Source: Chondrus crispus (taxonomy: Eukaryota; Rhodophyta; Florideophyceae; Gigartinales; Gigartinaceae). Taken from it: DNA of 64,000 bases. The translations under genes and the position numbers were made by a program. Positions 32,521 through 43,970 of the stretch are shown here, piece after piece. The stretch spans positions 165,287 to 229,286 of the forward strand of contig NW_005178987.1 of assembly GCF_000350225.1 (NCBI RefSeq), written 5' to 3'. Position 1 is the stretch's first letter, and every line of letters begins with the position of its first letter. Under the pieces are notes generated by a model. That model had not been told where the DNA came from and made no database searches. It saw nothing but the letters and a program-made list of their open reading frames with translations.

Positions 32521-32539
32521 CTTCTAGGTCGGGAGACCA
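32521..32539 (-). other. Gypsy-A primer binding site
   Basis: On the minus strand TGGTCTCCCGACCTAGAAG follows the LTR end (ACTACA) after one G. It would pair with a tRNA 3' end reading TTCTAGGTCGGGAGACCA. The CTAGG there could be the 3' side of a T stem, which makes a tRNA plausible. The same 18 bases occur in gypsy B (33686-33703) and in the third A copy (53119-53136). Confidence 0.75.
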
Positions 32540-32540
32540 C

Positions 32541-32629
32541 TGTAGTATAATCACCCCCAACGACGAAGGGGGTGAGTACTGACAGTTCGGAAAGACCCCG
32601 ATCGGCGGGAAGATAGAAGCACGGCCCAC
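32541..32629 (-). repeat. Gypsy-A 5' LTR, segment 1
   Basis: Starts TGTAGTATAATCACCCCC on the plus strand and matches the first part of the 14587 LTR. It is cut at CCCAC (32625-32629) by gypsy B and resumes at 45643. Confidence 0.9.
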
Positions 32630-33681
32630 TGTAGTGCAATACGCACCTGGAAAGGGGGGTGAAAAGAAAGGAAAACATTTGGATATGAAAAGTAGTCCGG
32701 GTTTGGGGGACACACGTGTGAATAATTGCACAGTTTTAATTTTTAATTATTTTATTTTATTTAGTTAATTAGTTGGCATTAATTTTGCTGACACTAGATT
32801 AGATCTAGAATCTAGAGCCGGGAGCTACTGTACTCGCCCCGGCGGGGCTCTATATAACTTAGCCCTTTGACCGAACAAGTCAATAAACCAACCCGAGTTG
32901 CCGGAGTTGAATGTCGCCTTGGTCGAAGTCCGTCTCTATCAAGACGCTCCCTTTTACCTAAGCCTACGGCATCCTCTATCGCTCCGGGTTCCCTTTTCTC
33001 TTTCTTTTATTTCCTTATCCTTTTCTATCTCTAATTCTACCAATTTTTCCCTTATCTTGTGTTGGTACCATCGGTGTCAGTTGCGACCGAACCGGTGTAG
33101 GTGTTTCGAGCCATCGGGCGACACAGTTGACGTAGCGCTGCTACTGTGACCCATTTTCCGACGGAGACCGTTGCAACGACGTCTCCCTCGAAGGGCTCCA
33201 TCGTATTACGAGCCAGTGTTGGTACCATCGGTGTCGGTTGCGACCGAACCGGTGTAGGTGTTTCGAGCCATCGGGCGGCACGGTTGACGTAGCGCTGCTA
33301 CTTTCATTTCATCCCGTCGGGCTGCGTTGCGACGCCCCCGTCGAAGGCCTTGTCGCGTTACAAGGTGTCGAAGAAGCTCAACGAGCATTGGCTTTACAAC
33401 CCAGTGGAACCGGGGTACCTACGTACGCGCCCCACCCCACACTCGTCGAGCAGATCTCTTCGCAAGTCTCTACCACACCGATCCCGGGCCGGGCTATTTC
33501 TCTGTGCCCCCCCCCCATCAGGGATCCGAGCTACTACGAGTCGCAAGCTCGTTTCAACGGAGAAGGGAGAGTCGGACACTCCGTAGCGCTGTGCCATCGG
33601 CAGTTCTTCTTTTTGTTGCTGTTGTTGTTTTTGCTGCACCATCGGACCGCGGTCACTGCCCGACAGGCGCATTGCACTACA
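32630..33681 (+). repeat. Gypsy-B 5' LTR
   Basis: 1052 bp. TATATAA at 32851-32857 follows a GC-rich block and is a good promoter candidate; AATAAA lies at 32882-32887. An imperfect internal duplication (GTGTTGGTACCATCGG at 33059 and 33216, period 157 bp) enlarges the LTR. Confidence 0.94.
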
Positions 33682-33685
33682 AAAG

Positions 33686-33703
33686 TGGTCTCCCGACCTA
33701 GAA
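33686..33703 (+). other. Gypsy-B primer binding site
   Basis: TGGTCTCCCGACCTAGAA lies four bases (AAAG) after the LTR end. It is identical to the gypsy-A site, although the LTRs are unrelated in sequence. Confidence 0.8.
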
Positions 33704-33763
33704 TTTTTGGTGTACAGGAGACCTGATCAAGACTTTTTCCTACGACAGTCCCGGTCTGGAGAC

Positions 33764-33781
33764 GCACTACAAAAGTGGTCT
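33764..33781 (+). repeat. Second copy of the LTR-end/primer-site junction
   Basis: GCACTACAAAAGTGGTCT at 33764-33781 repeats 33674-33691, which spans the last bases of the LTR, the spacer and the first bases of the primer site. The offset is 90 bp. It may be a relic of aberrant priming or strand transfer. Confidence 0.7.
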
Positions 33782-33853
33782 GGGTAACGGACTCTTTTTT
33801 TATTTTCTTTTTGTTTGTAACTTTTTTGCTGCGTAGGTCCGCTCGTACGAGCG

Positions 33854-36160
33854 ATGTCAACAAGCGCACCCGGGGACGTCGGTCCCGGGGCGAGCAGAGC
33901 CGGATCGGCACGAGCGTCGAGGATCCCGAGGGGTCCTCGCACCCGGAGCCAGGCCAATACGGCCACGGACCCCGGAGATCAAGAATCCCCTACGGGGATA
34001 GCCGCCGACAAGACTGACCTCGACGAGAAGTTGGAGAAGATGAGCAGCGAAATTCGCGAAGAAGCGAAGAAAAATCTCGAGGCTGAATTAGCCCTCGTCC
34101 GGAAGCAACTGGAGTTGCAAGCATCCGAGTTCCACACCGTTTTGGGAGAGCTGTCGGCTCGAGTGGATCTCGTCGAGAAGGAGCGAGGTGAGGCGACCGA
34201 CGGTCTGGAGCCGGAGGTCCTAGCCTCGTTGAAAATTTCGGTCAAGGACGCGAGGCGCGACGCGAATCAAGCCTTGGAGTCCTTAGGAAAATTTAGAACA
34301 AGCATCGATGACCGATTCGATCGCGCCGCGCAACGTCTCAAGGACCTCGAGCAGGCCGCGGATCAAGCTCCGCAAGGATCGGACGACGAGCCGCTCCCTT
34401 CGGGTAGAGAGGACGACCGTCGGTCGAAGAAGGACAAGCCCGCTCGGCAGCGGAGTTCCAAGTCGAAGCCCTCGAAGAAGGACAAGCGACGTACAAGCAA
34501 GGGTCACTGTAGTGACGATCCGGAGAACCGCGACTCACAGTCGGAGTCGCTTGGTCCCTCTGAAGATGGTAACGGCGGTTCGTCGAACCATTCGGGCGAT
34601 TCCGAACGCCGTTCAGAAGAAGGAAACGGAATTTCGTCAAGCAAGAAAATTTCCTCCAGACGAGGCGGAGTCACTTCGTCCGCCTCGCGGAGAGACAAGG
34701 ACGCGGAGCCCGAAGATGTCGCAACGCGGCGCGGGCCGCGATGGGAGGAGTTGGAGGAGCTGAATCCGACCAACTACCTCTTCAAGAAGTTACTTTCGTA
34801 CCGAACGTACCGCTTGCGGAACCCGCAGACCTATTTGTCAAGTTCTCGGCGGACCGCCGTGCGAAAAAGCAAGAGAGATATTCCGCCTAAGGTGAAGAAG
34901 GACAACACGTTCACAGGAGAGGACGGGGTCCTTGTGTTGGATTTTTTGGCAAAGTTAATTCAAGAGTTTGATACTCAAGAAATGAGCAAGGGGCAAGCGA
35001 TCCGCCTGTTGCCTGAATTTTTAAGCGGCATCGCCTTGAGACAGTACACTTCGGTGTCTCAGACGGCCGGGGCCCATCACGGAAAGATATCCGTTTGGCC
35101 AGAGGCCGTACAGTGGTTGTTGAGGAGTTTCGCAACCGACGAGGCGATCCGTCAAGCCGTGCTCGCATTGCGAGAAGTTCAGCAAAGACCGTCTGAAGAC
35201 GAGATGGAATTTTATATCCGTCTGACGGACGCAAGCAATCGATGTGGAAACGTATATTCGATGGAAGAACAAATGACGATGTTTATTGAAGGACTCGATT
35301 CGAGTATCAAGCCGATGGTATCTCAATACCGGCAAGACAATCGGGACGTTTCATTTTTGAGACTAGTGAATTACGCGAAGGCGCATGGCTCGGCGAGCCG
35401 CGCTAAGGACAAGAAGACCAAGAAGGTCACGATTCAGACGCCGTCGACGTTCAGGGCCGGGAAGAAGACGAGGGCTTCTTATCCCGGTCGCAAAAGTCAC
35501 GCCGCAGTCCATTTAGCCGAGTCCATGTCCGCGTCAGATGAGCGCGGTGCGCATGGAAGTAGCGAAAATCACTACGAAGGAGCGTTAGTAGCCGAAGGCG
35601 AGTTCATTGAGCCATCGGAGGGCTACGGACACGAGGACTACGGGGACAGCGGGTCGTCAACTTTACCGACGCCTGCATAAACGACGGAGTCGTTTTCAGA
35701 GCCCACGGATCCCGTGATGATGTTTCGGGGGCGCGGCCACACGCCGGCGCCGCGCATTCCGATGGAAGACAAGGGTACGGCGTTTCGAAGGCCAGGCTGG
35801 ATGGGAAGGCCGCAACGTCAAGGAAGGCCGTCGGCCCGTGGAGGACCTAGGACGCAGTATCCCGTCAGGACGCACGGACTGGTGTGCTATCATTGCTATG
35901 AAAAGGGGTACGCCGCGCCAACGTGCATTCTTTCCCTCCGGGAAATGCACCGAGTTTTGGAAAATTATGAGGCGTTGTCTCCGATGGAGAGGTTAGGGAT
36001 ACCATCGACGAGTTGCCTGAAGGTCAAGAATTGGTTCGATTCGCAGACGGCGAGCACGCCGAGTGCTTCAACGCCGAGGTCGAACCAACCCTTCAGAGGG
36101 CCCACCGCGGGGCCCGCGCCGTCGGATGTGAGAAGGATCCCGCAGCGGCAGGAAAACTAG
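33854..36160 (+). pseudogene. gag: Gypsy-B Gag, one in-frame stop
   Basis: ATG 33854 opens 608 codons to TAA 35678-35680. The same phase then stays open to 36160. The first part has an Arg/Ser/Gly-rich N-terminus, a coiled-coil-like helix (about residues 55-175), a highly charged Lys/Ser/Glu/Asp segment (about 175-290) and a Gag core (about 298-540). Beyond the stop lies a zinc-knuckle-like motif CYHCYEKGYAAPTC (35884-35925), in which the usual His is Tyr. Because this motif belongs to nucleocapsid, the TAA most likely interrupts one original Gag, unless readthrough occurs. The frame overlaps pol by 148 bp in the -1 phase, a usual retroelement arrangement. Confidence 0.85.
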
Positions 36161-39100
36161 AGAGGGGAATCTCGCATGAGTCGCGAGAGGCACAGGGTCG
36201 ACGTACTGTGCCCGAGGCTCAGCCCCGTTCCCCGTCTCTAAAGGAAAAATCAGGCCTCGAGGAGGAGGTTGTTGGATTGGTGGATAAGCCCAAAGGGCCA
36301 GCTCAAGTCAAGAAAATTTTGAGCCGAGCCCGAGATCATCCGCTGGAAGAAGTTCGAAGACCCTGGTACAGGGTTAAGCGAAGGGAGTGTCCCGAGAAGA
36401 TTTTGGTTCTTTCGCGAAAAAACTACAAAGTTTACGCGGACATCGGACCCACAATTGGATTGATGAGCCGGGTGTTGTCTGTTTTAGACACCGGCGCGGG
36501 ACCAAACCTTGTGCGAAAATCGGAACTCCCAGCTGGAATGGAATCTCTAGTGTCCTACGGACCGACCCAAGATATCGGCGACTCGAACAATAGGCCACTC
36601 CGGACTCTCGGCACAATTAGAATGCCTGTGAGGCTTGGAAAATTTGTGGCCGCAGCCGAGTTTATTGTATGCAAAAAACTAGCAGTCCTGCTAATTCTAG
36701 GCGCGGACTACTGTGACCGGTTTGTGGAAGCCATTTATCCAAGGAAGAAAACGGTTGAGTTGGCAGATTTCTCGGAGGTTCCGATAGTTAGGCGGTTCTC
36801 GACGAGAAAAGGGAAGAAGAATCTCGTCGCGGGAGAGGACAAGACTGATGGAAAGGGGGAGTGAATTTCCCCTAAGGTAAAAGTGGCAAGAGCCACGACT
36901 ATCGAGCCAGGGACGCAATGCGTCGTGGAATGCACCTCGAAGAGGGCGGGCTTGGTTGTGGTTCAGCCGTACTCGTCGTTGTACGAAAGGCACGGGTTGA
37001 CGTGCACGAATGGTGTCGTTCAGGTTGAGCCTGACAGGCCATTTCGTTTACTCGTTGCGAATTTTAGGACGTACCCTGTCAGGGTGCAAAAAGGCCAAGT
37101 GGTGGCAGAATTATTACCGCACCCGAGAGCTGCGCTCGAGAGCAAAACCACCATTGGTGAAGTTCTCGGAATTCAAGAAAGGAAGAACGAAAATTTTCCT
37201 AATTCCACCAAGACGCCTACGGGCGAGACAAGATGCGAACCGTCGGATCAAGCGCGCGAGGACCAGCCAGAAGAACGGTCGGCAGGGCTCTCCGCGTCGG
37301 CAGCTGCGAAGCCGCAACGCAGGATTGAGCCGCCACCGCCGGACGTGGAGGACCTCGACCTGAGCCACGTGCCGGAACGGCTGCGCGAGCGGTTCCGTCG
37401 GATGTTGAAGAAGTATTCAAGGATGTGGGATGGGACGCTTGGCGAAATTAATACCACAGTCCATCGGATCGAGTTGATCCCCGAGACTCGTCCCATCGCA
37501 CAAGCCCCGTATCGGGCCGAACCTAAAGCCCGCGAAGTAGAAGATGCAGAGGTGCAGAAGATGTTGGAGGCAGGAGTGATAGAACCAGCGCAGTCACAAT
37601 GGGCGTCGGCCGTGTTGCTGGTGCCCAAGCCGGATGGGTCAATGCGTTTTTGCGTAGACTACCGCAGGCTGAACGCAGTGACGGTGAAAGACACGTACCC
37701 CTTACCGCGCATGGATGAGTGCCTGGACTCGCTTGGTGACACCAAGGTTTTCTCCGCGTTGGAAGCGATCTCGGGATATTGGCAGATGCCTATCTCTGAG
37801 CGCGACCGCGACAAGACCGCATTTTCGTGTCACTCAGGACTGTATCGCTTCTCAAGAATGCCCTTCGGGCTAACTAACGCGCCAGCGACGTTTCAGAGAG
37901 CAATGGATATCCTGCCCTCTCCGTTCCGTTGGAAGTGCTGCTTGGTGTATCTGGACGACATAATAATTTTTAGCAAGTCGTGGGAGGACCACATCGTGCA
38001 CGTGGATGAGATACTTTCTGTATTGGAGAAGGCAGGTGTGAAGCTCAAGCTTCGCAAGTGCGAATTTTTCGTCGAAAAGATCAAGTACCTGGGCCATGTC
38101 GTTCGGCCAGGTACATTGGAAGTGGACGCTGCGCGAACCGTCGCATTGGAACAAGTGAGGTACCCTCAAACGCAGACCCAGCTCAGGAGCTTCTTGGGAC
38201 TTTGTAATGTCTACCGCAGATTCGTTCCGCATTATGCGAAAATCGCGCATCCGCTCAATCAACTGTTGAAGAAAGGACAACCGGTCCAGTTGGAAGGATT
38301 CCACGAACCGTGCAAGAAAGCTTTTCATAAGCTCAAGGACGCCATCTTGGCACCGCCGGTGTTGGCGCTGCCGAAGAAGGACCTACCCTACTCGGTAGAT
38401 ACCGATGCAAGCGACTACCAAATAGGCGCTGCACTATTTCAAACACACCCGGATGCGCAACGCAAACCCATCGGGTTCTTTTCAAGAACGTTAGCCGCAG
38501 CCGAGAGAAACTATTCTGTATCAGAAAAAGAATGTCTAGCAGTAATTTGGGCCGTACAGACTTTAAGACCATATCTATATGGCGAGCACTTCGTCGTGCA
38601 TACCGACCATGCCTCATTGAGGTGGTTGATGAACGTAACCGACCCCAGCTGGAGATTAATCCGATGGAGGCTACGCCTCTCGGAATTCGATTTTGAAATC
38701 AAGTACAAAAAGGGAAAGGCTAACAGCCAGGCGGACGCTTTGTCAAGGTTGCAAACCGCAGGAGAAACCGTCGACGAAATCGACGACGAAATCCCTTGCT
38801 TTATGGCCGAACCGGCCGAGGGTACAGTGGAGGACGAGGAAAGTATTCACGCGGCAGACGACATCCTCGCTCTTGAGGGGGGGACCGCCCCTGATCGCCT
38901 CGATCAATTCCAAGCTGTCACTCCGGAGGAGCTCATTCGCGAGCAAGCCGTCGACCCCTTCTGCAACCGCATCAAGGAAGAAATGGACGCCGGAAAGGTG
39001 AGAACGCTCAGCACGGAGACCGAGGAACACGAAGGAACTCTATGCCGTACCGCGGCAGAGTTTGTACAAGTGGTAATACCACAATCGTTAAGGGACCGCG

Positions 39101-39279
39101 TCCTAGGGTTGAGCCACTACGCAAAATTGGCAGGCCTCCCGGGAGGCAGGAAACTTTACAAGACTTTGAGAAGGTATTTTTATTGGCCTACGATGGCCCT
39201 AGACTGCTATGCAGTCGCGAAGAATTGCGCCGCATGTGCGCGGGAAAGGGTGAAGTTCAGAAAAACACGAAGGAAATGA
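36013..39279 (+). pseudogene. pol: Gypsy-B Pol: protease, RT, RNase H, with one in-frame stop
   Basis: One phase from 36013 to 39279, broken by TGA at 36862-36864. Before the stop lies the aspartic protease (DTGAGPNLVRK, Asp codon 36487-36489). After it come RT, RNase H (VDTDASDYQIG; NYSVSEKECLA) and the integrase zinc site (YWPTM ... CAACARERV). RT has YLDD at 37948-37959, but the motif A aspartate is Glu (FSALEAISGYWQ, GAA at 37762-37764), where gypsy A has FTTLDCNSGYWQ. This residue binds catalytic metal in known reverse transcriptases, so activity would be impaired. The frame ends early because of a frameshift at about 39260-39266. Confidence 0.9.
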
Positions 39280-40613
39280 AGCTGTTCACGCCCAAAGCGC
39301 CGCTGGAATTTGTCGCCATCGACATCCTCGGCGAGCTAATTACAACTAAGCGAGGAAATCGGTATATTCTCGTGATCAGCGATCGATACTCGAAACTGGT
39401 ACGAACCGTACCGTTGAAGAAGATGTCAGCTGCGCACATCGCACAAGCCTTCGATCACCATTGGGTATTCGTGTACGGACCGCCGGTCAAGCTGCTGTCC
39501 GACAATGGAACACAGTTCACGGCCCGGTTCTTTCAGAACGTCTGTCGAATTCTCGGCATCCGCAATGTGTTCACGACTACGTACCACCCGCAAGCCAACG
39601 GCCAAGTTGAGAGCTTTAACCGCACGCTGACTTCCGCGTTGCGAAAATACGTTGGAGAGCACCCCAAGGACTGGGACTTATTTAGCGACGCTGTGACGTT
39701 CGCCTACAACACAAAAGTTCATCGAACGAAGAACATTGCGCCCTTCGAGCTGGTGTTGGCTCGGGCGCCGAGAAACATTGCGTTACAAGCGCAACCAACA
39801 TTGGAGAATTTCAGCTCGTCACGAGCATACTACCTGAAATGGCAGTCGTGGTTGGAGAGCCTAATGCCAGGCGCCGATAGGAGTTTGCGGAAGGAACAAG
39901 CCCGGTACAAGCGAAATTTCGACGCACGCCTTCGCAAACCGCAATATGAGATCCCACCGGGGTCCTACGTGTTCCTCCGGAAGGAGCAGGGCACAGCTAG
40001 CGAACCGAAACACAAGCTGGCACAAGTCGCTACAGGACCTTATCAGGTTAAAAGATCGGATCAACATACGGTAGTCATTGCCATTGGCGATCAGGAGGAA
40101 CGCGTATCGCGAGACAGGGTGGAGTTAGCCCCAAGCCCGATGGACTACGCGCCGATAACTGGCCTACGTCAAGCGCTACAGTTCCTGGGAGCGCCGGAGC
40201 TCAACGAAGAAGGAGAGGTAATGGAGGACGAGGAATGTCCTCACACCCGTGCGCCTACGTCAGGGGACCAGGACAATCTAATTAGTCAAGCGCCGACAGC
40301 GGAGACATCTCCGGACCTACGCGATTTCGGAAAGTCCAGAGAAGAGGACGAGTTGGAAGATCTTCAGGAGGGGGAAGGGCACAGTTCAGAGAAAGGAGAG
40401 GAAACGGAAAATACGGAATACGTAATCGATCGGGTCGCCGACCACGATTATCAAAATGGTAATTTGATTCTCAAGGTGGAATGGTACGGCTATACGCCCG
40501 AGGACGCGACGTGGGAGCCCATTGAGCAATTACCCCGCAGCGCGGCCGTCACGTATTTCCGGAGGAAGAAACTGCACCTCCCGCCGCAAGTCGCACGCGC
40601 GAGACCAGGATGA
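39261..40613 (+). CDS. Gypsy-B integrase core and chromodomain (shifted frame)
   Basis: This continues Pol in the -1 phase; the phase is open from 39042, but homology starts at about 39261. Loss of one A from an A run (AGAAAAACACG) explains the shift; no canonical slippery heptamer is seen. The triad is Asp 39321-39323 (AIDILG), Asp 39501-39503 (LLSDNGTQF) and Glu 39609-39611 (NGQVESFNR). A C-terminal chromodomain (about 40410-40590, YVIDRVADHDY ... VEWYGYTPEDATWEP) may direct integration to modified chromatin, as in chromoviruses. An acidic linker of about 100 residues precedes it. Confidence 0.9.
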   Translation, partial: KNTKEMKLFTPKAPLEFVAIDILGELITTKRGNRYILVISDRYSKLVRTVPLKKMSAAHIAQAFDHHWVFVYGPPVKLLSDNGTQFTARFFQNVCRILGIRNVFTTTYHPQANGQVESFNRTLTSALRKYVGEHPKDWDLFSDAVTFAYNTKVHRTKNIAPFELVLARAPRNIALQAQPTLENFSSSRAYYLKWQSWLESLMPGADRSLRKEQARYKRNFDARLRKPQYEIPPGSYVFLRKEQGTASEPKHKLAQVATGPYQVKRSDQHTVVIAIGDQEERVSRDRVELAPSPMDYAPITGLRQALQFLGAPELNEEGEVMEDEECPHTRAPTSGDQDNLISQAPTAETSPDLRDFGKSREEDELEDLQEGEGHSSEKGEETENTEYVIDRVADHDYQNGNLILKVEWYGYTPEDATWEPIEQLPRSAAVTYFRRKKLHLPPQVARARPG

Positions 40614-40913
40614 GCTTCATACGCAATGTGATGATGGAAAGCGAAAAGAAGACGAGAGCTGCAACCAGTTTCCTATGATTTTACCTTCTTACCTATTCTG
40701 TTTCGTTTTTTTATTTGGTTGTTTTGTTTTTTATGTTTGTTTTCACTTCCCGAGACGCACCTAGGTCGGTCATTCCGGAAGGATCGTGCGTAATGTCAGA
40801 AGAACACGACAGGCGCCCAAGGGCGACAAGGGACTGCGAACCGCCGATCGTGATTAAGGCTACACGCTGTATCTCGAGTCGAGGAAGGAGAGGACGGATC
40901 ACGTGAAGGAAGT

Positions 40914-41471
40914 TCAGAGAGACAAGTGTCGCGAGGAAAAACGCGGAACGCAGAAGGGTTGTGTGAATTTTAACAATGATCCGGGAACGGCACTGACGAT
41001 TGAGAGGCATAGGGCGTTAAGAAAGGCGTGAAGTCGAGTTCGAGAGACTGGGACGGCCGGCAACACACCACCGGTGTCGCCCACGCCCAGAATGAGTCGA
41101 ATAGAAGCCCTGATGGGAACGTCGTTGACGTACAGCGATCGATCGTGCGATACCACGCCTAGCGTTTGTCTGATTCTTTTGTCGTCAATTCTTTTTTTTG
41201 TTTTGTATCGCGCAGAAGGACGCGCACGGAAGCGAGAAAGGGTAAATTCCTGTCGACAAGACAACCTCCCGTAGTTCGGGGGGCAGCCAAAAGGGATAAC
41301 GCCGAGTCGGTCGGAATGCTGTCCCGCGCAGGAAGAACGAGAAGGAGTGGAAAAGAGGCAGTTGAAATGCGCGGGCACGCGCACGTGAACGAGACGAATC
41401 AAGAGGACGTGGACGATGTGAAGCGCACCGCGGAGAGAGAGAGTAGCGATAGTCGCCGGCATCGCGATCAC
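40914..41471 (-). CDS. Antisense ORF downstream of gypsy-B pol, function unknown
   Basis: 185 codons on the minus strand, 300 bp beyond the pol stop. Hydrophobic, Leu/Val/Ser-rich ends flank an Arg-rich centre. No motif recognised. It may be a chance frame in GC-balanced DNA. Confidence 0.18.
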   Translation of the reverse strand: MIAMPATIATLSLRGALHIVHVLLIRLVHVRVPAHFNCLFSTPSRSSCAGQHSDRLGVIPFGCPPNYGRLSCRQEFTLSRFRARPSARYKTKKRIDDKRIRQTLGVVSHDRSLYVNDVPIRASIRLILGVGDTGGVLPAVPVSRTRLHAFLNALCLSIVSAVPGSLLKFTQPFCVPRFSSRHLSL

Positions 41472-43970
41472 AGGAAATGAGAGAAGGAAACTGGAATGAG
41501 TTAGGCGATTCTGCCTCGGACCCCCTCACATGAATGAAGCAGCGTGCGTTGCCATGCCATGAAATGGAAAAATTTACTGTAGTCTCAGGCTGAGGTAATA
41601 CACCTCCTTAGATATGATCACGCGTTGCCACCGCGCACACGTGAAGGGACGCTTGGATCAGTGACACGCCCTCGTGGGGCATGATTAAATCAAAAAAATG
41701 GGGATGCCGGCAGGGAGCTGCTGGACGGGCGGTGAAAGTTGAAAATTGAACACTGGTCAGTCATCGAAATTTTAATCAAAATTAAGGGAAGGTACGGAAC
41801 TTGTCGGTCATACGAGAACGGGGTGTCGCTTGCTATAGCCAACGGCACAAGTATCCGAGGCCGTCCGGAAGCCCCGTCACCAACCATCGCGCGCGACGCT
41901 GACCACAACACAGAACGACGACGCCGCCGGAAACGTTTCAAAGGCGGTGACTACGATCGGCGAACTGAGAGACCGACGCTCGACGAGCGGGAGGGTCCTC
42001 CCACACGAGCACATGACATGCAGACTTCGAAGAAGACCGCGTGTAAGTTGTCGCACACACTCGCCTAGGAAGGCTGCCCCTTCCTGCGCCAGACCGCGAA
42101 TATTTTCGTGAAAGACTTCGTCGTTCGAGGCAGCAACAAAGGAAAGAAAAACAGGTAAACAAGAGACAAGGGAAACGGCATTTGCTTTCTTCATTTATGA
42201 GGTGACGGAGAGTCACTCCCCAGTCTCCTCCTCGCACGCCCTAGAGGACCACTGCGGCGAGAACGACTCCAGCGGAGAGAATGGGTAGCTCGACGAGCTT
42301 GATTACGGTGATCAGTCCGTCGGTCATGACGACTGCCGATGTCACAGCTCACGTCAATTTTTTTACCCCTAGCGACCAACCGTGAGGGTCCCTCCCCTTT
42401 CCTTTCCATGTCCTTTTACCCTCTTTTCTTTGATTCCTCTCCCTATTCCCCTACCTTTCTACTTTATTATTTCTTTCTGTCCTCCTTCTATCTGTTTTTT
42501 GCGAAGGCAGTGAAGTACAACGAAACACAGGGAGGAGATGGAGAGTGTCGTTGTTCAAGCCTGGGGCAAGGGACGCGTCCCCCACGTACCAAGATCGAAG
42601 ATGTCGCGAGTGGCCTTGGCAAGGGCGACGACGCTCCCCAAGATCACCAAAATTCCCCAACTCCCTCTAAGACACTACTATAGGAGGACTGTCAAGCCCC
42701 CTCGCGATGGAGGACTAGAGAGACATGTTCTGCCTCTACGCTCAATTTTATTTGGACTAGATATGTACCCGAACTGGGATGCAACGCACGAAGACAGTAG
42801 AGGCATCGCACGAATGGCCTGTCTCACGGAGATCGTGGTCGACCACGAATGGAATTTTTCCCAGTATAGGAGCAGAGACAAGGACGGTCAAATGACACAA
42901 TCGTCGCGCTGGTGACGCAGTCGCCATTGTTTTCCCACTTAAAGGGAAATTCGAAGGGACGATGCTTTTCAAGCTCGTTCCCAGTCGCGAGAAAGAGGGA
43001 AGCCCCACTCTTGACGGGAAAAAGGGTCCCTCCGATACGAGGGCAACGTGTGCAGCAAGACGCTTTCATACAAGAAGACATAAATATATAAGGGGGCGAC
43101 GCCCCGTATACTCGGACAGCGGGGTTGCCCGATACCATTTCTTACTTTATTTATTGATGCATTTGGAAGGATGGAAGTCCTCGAAGAGGACGGCAGTTTT
43201 CCGCCCTCATAGGAACGAGGTAGAAAATGGGGGAATGACGAGTGAGCAACATTGACAGGATCACCGGTGCGTGCTTCAATCTTGTAGGCTTCCGAGGGAT
43301 TGGGCTGAGGCCCAACGCACAGGACGAGGAGGTTCGCGTACTGTAGAGTGGTTCAAACTGCGATTCGGCGATACATTATATAAGGCGGTCGAAGACCAAG
43401 GAAGCCGAGTGGAGAGCCACTACGTGGGGGACCCGTTCGAAGTCCTCTAAGATGAGATCCCGTTATGAAGCCGAATGGGGGCGTCCCCGTCGTCGGTCGC
43501 TCGCAATTAACGACAAAGTAACAGAGAGCGTCGCTACGCTAAGCGTGTGCCTACGTGATGGAAGATACCAGGCGGAGAGTGAATGAACTGATGATGGAAA
43601 AGGTGGCGTGGGACGAAGAAATACTAAACTCACGCCCCTACGCAGTAACCATGATGAAGTGTCGTGGACAGGAGACCAAGTACAACGAGGAGAAATTTTA
43701 TTACTCACTATTGTTTCAATCACAGGGGCGCGACATTCTGCGTCATACTGTAGACGAACGCGTACCCGGTCTCGTTGAGAGTATTTGAGGGAGACTGAAG
43801 AAGCTCCACACAACGCTTTCTATTTTAGAGGCGCTACATAGCTATAGCAAGCTCAAAAGGATGGGAGAAGATATGTGAGAGCCTGCGTAGCCTCTGCGTA
43901 TTGGTCGAATGGGCGACATGTGTGCGGAGAAGAACGCGCATGGAGGGACAAGTTTGTGTCTTGATCGCTG

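Noticed and set aside
39255-39270. Programmed -1 frameshift between RNase H and integrase in gypsy B
   Set aside because: No canonical slippery heptamer is present in the required phase and families normally have no shift here; one lost A in an A run is simpler.
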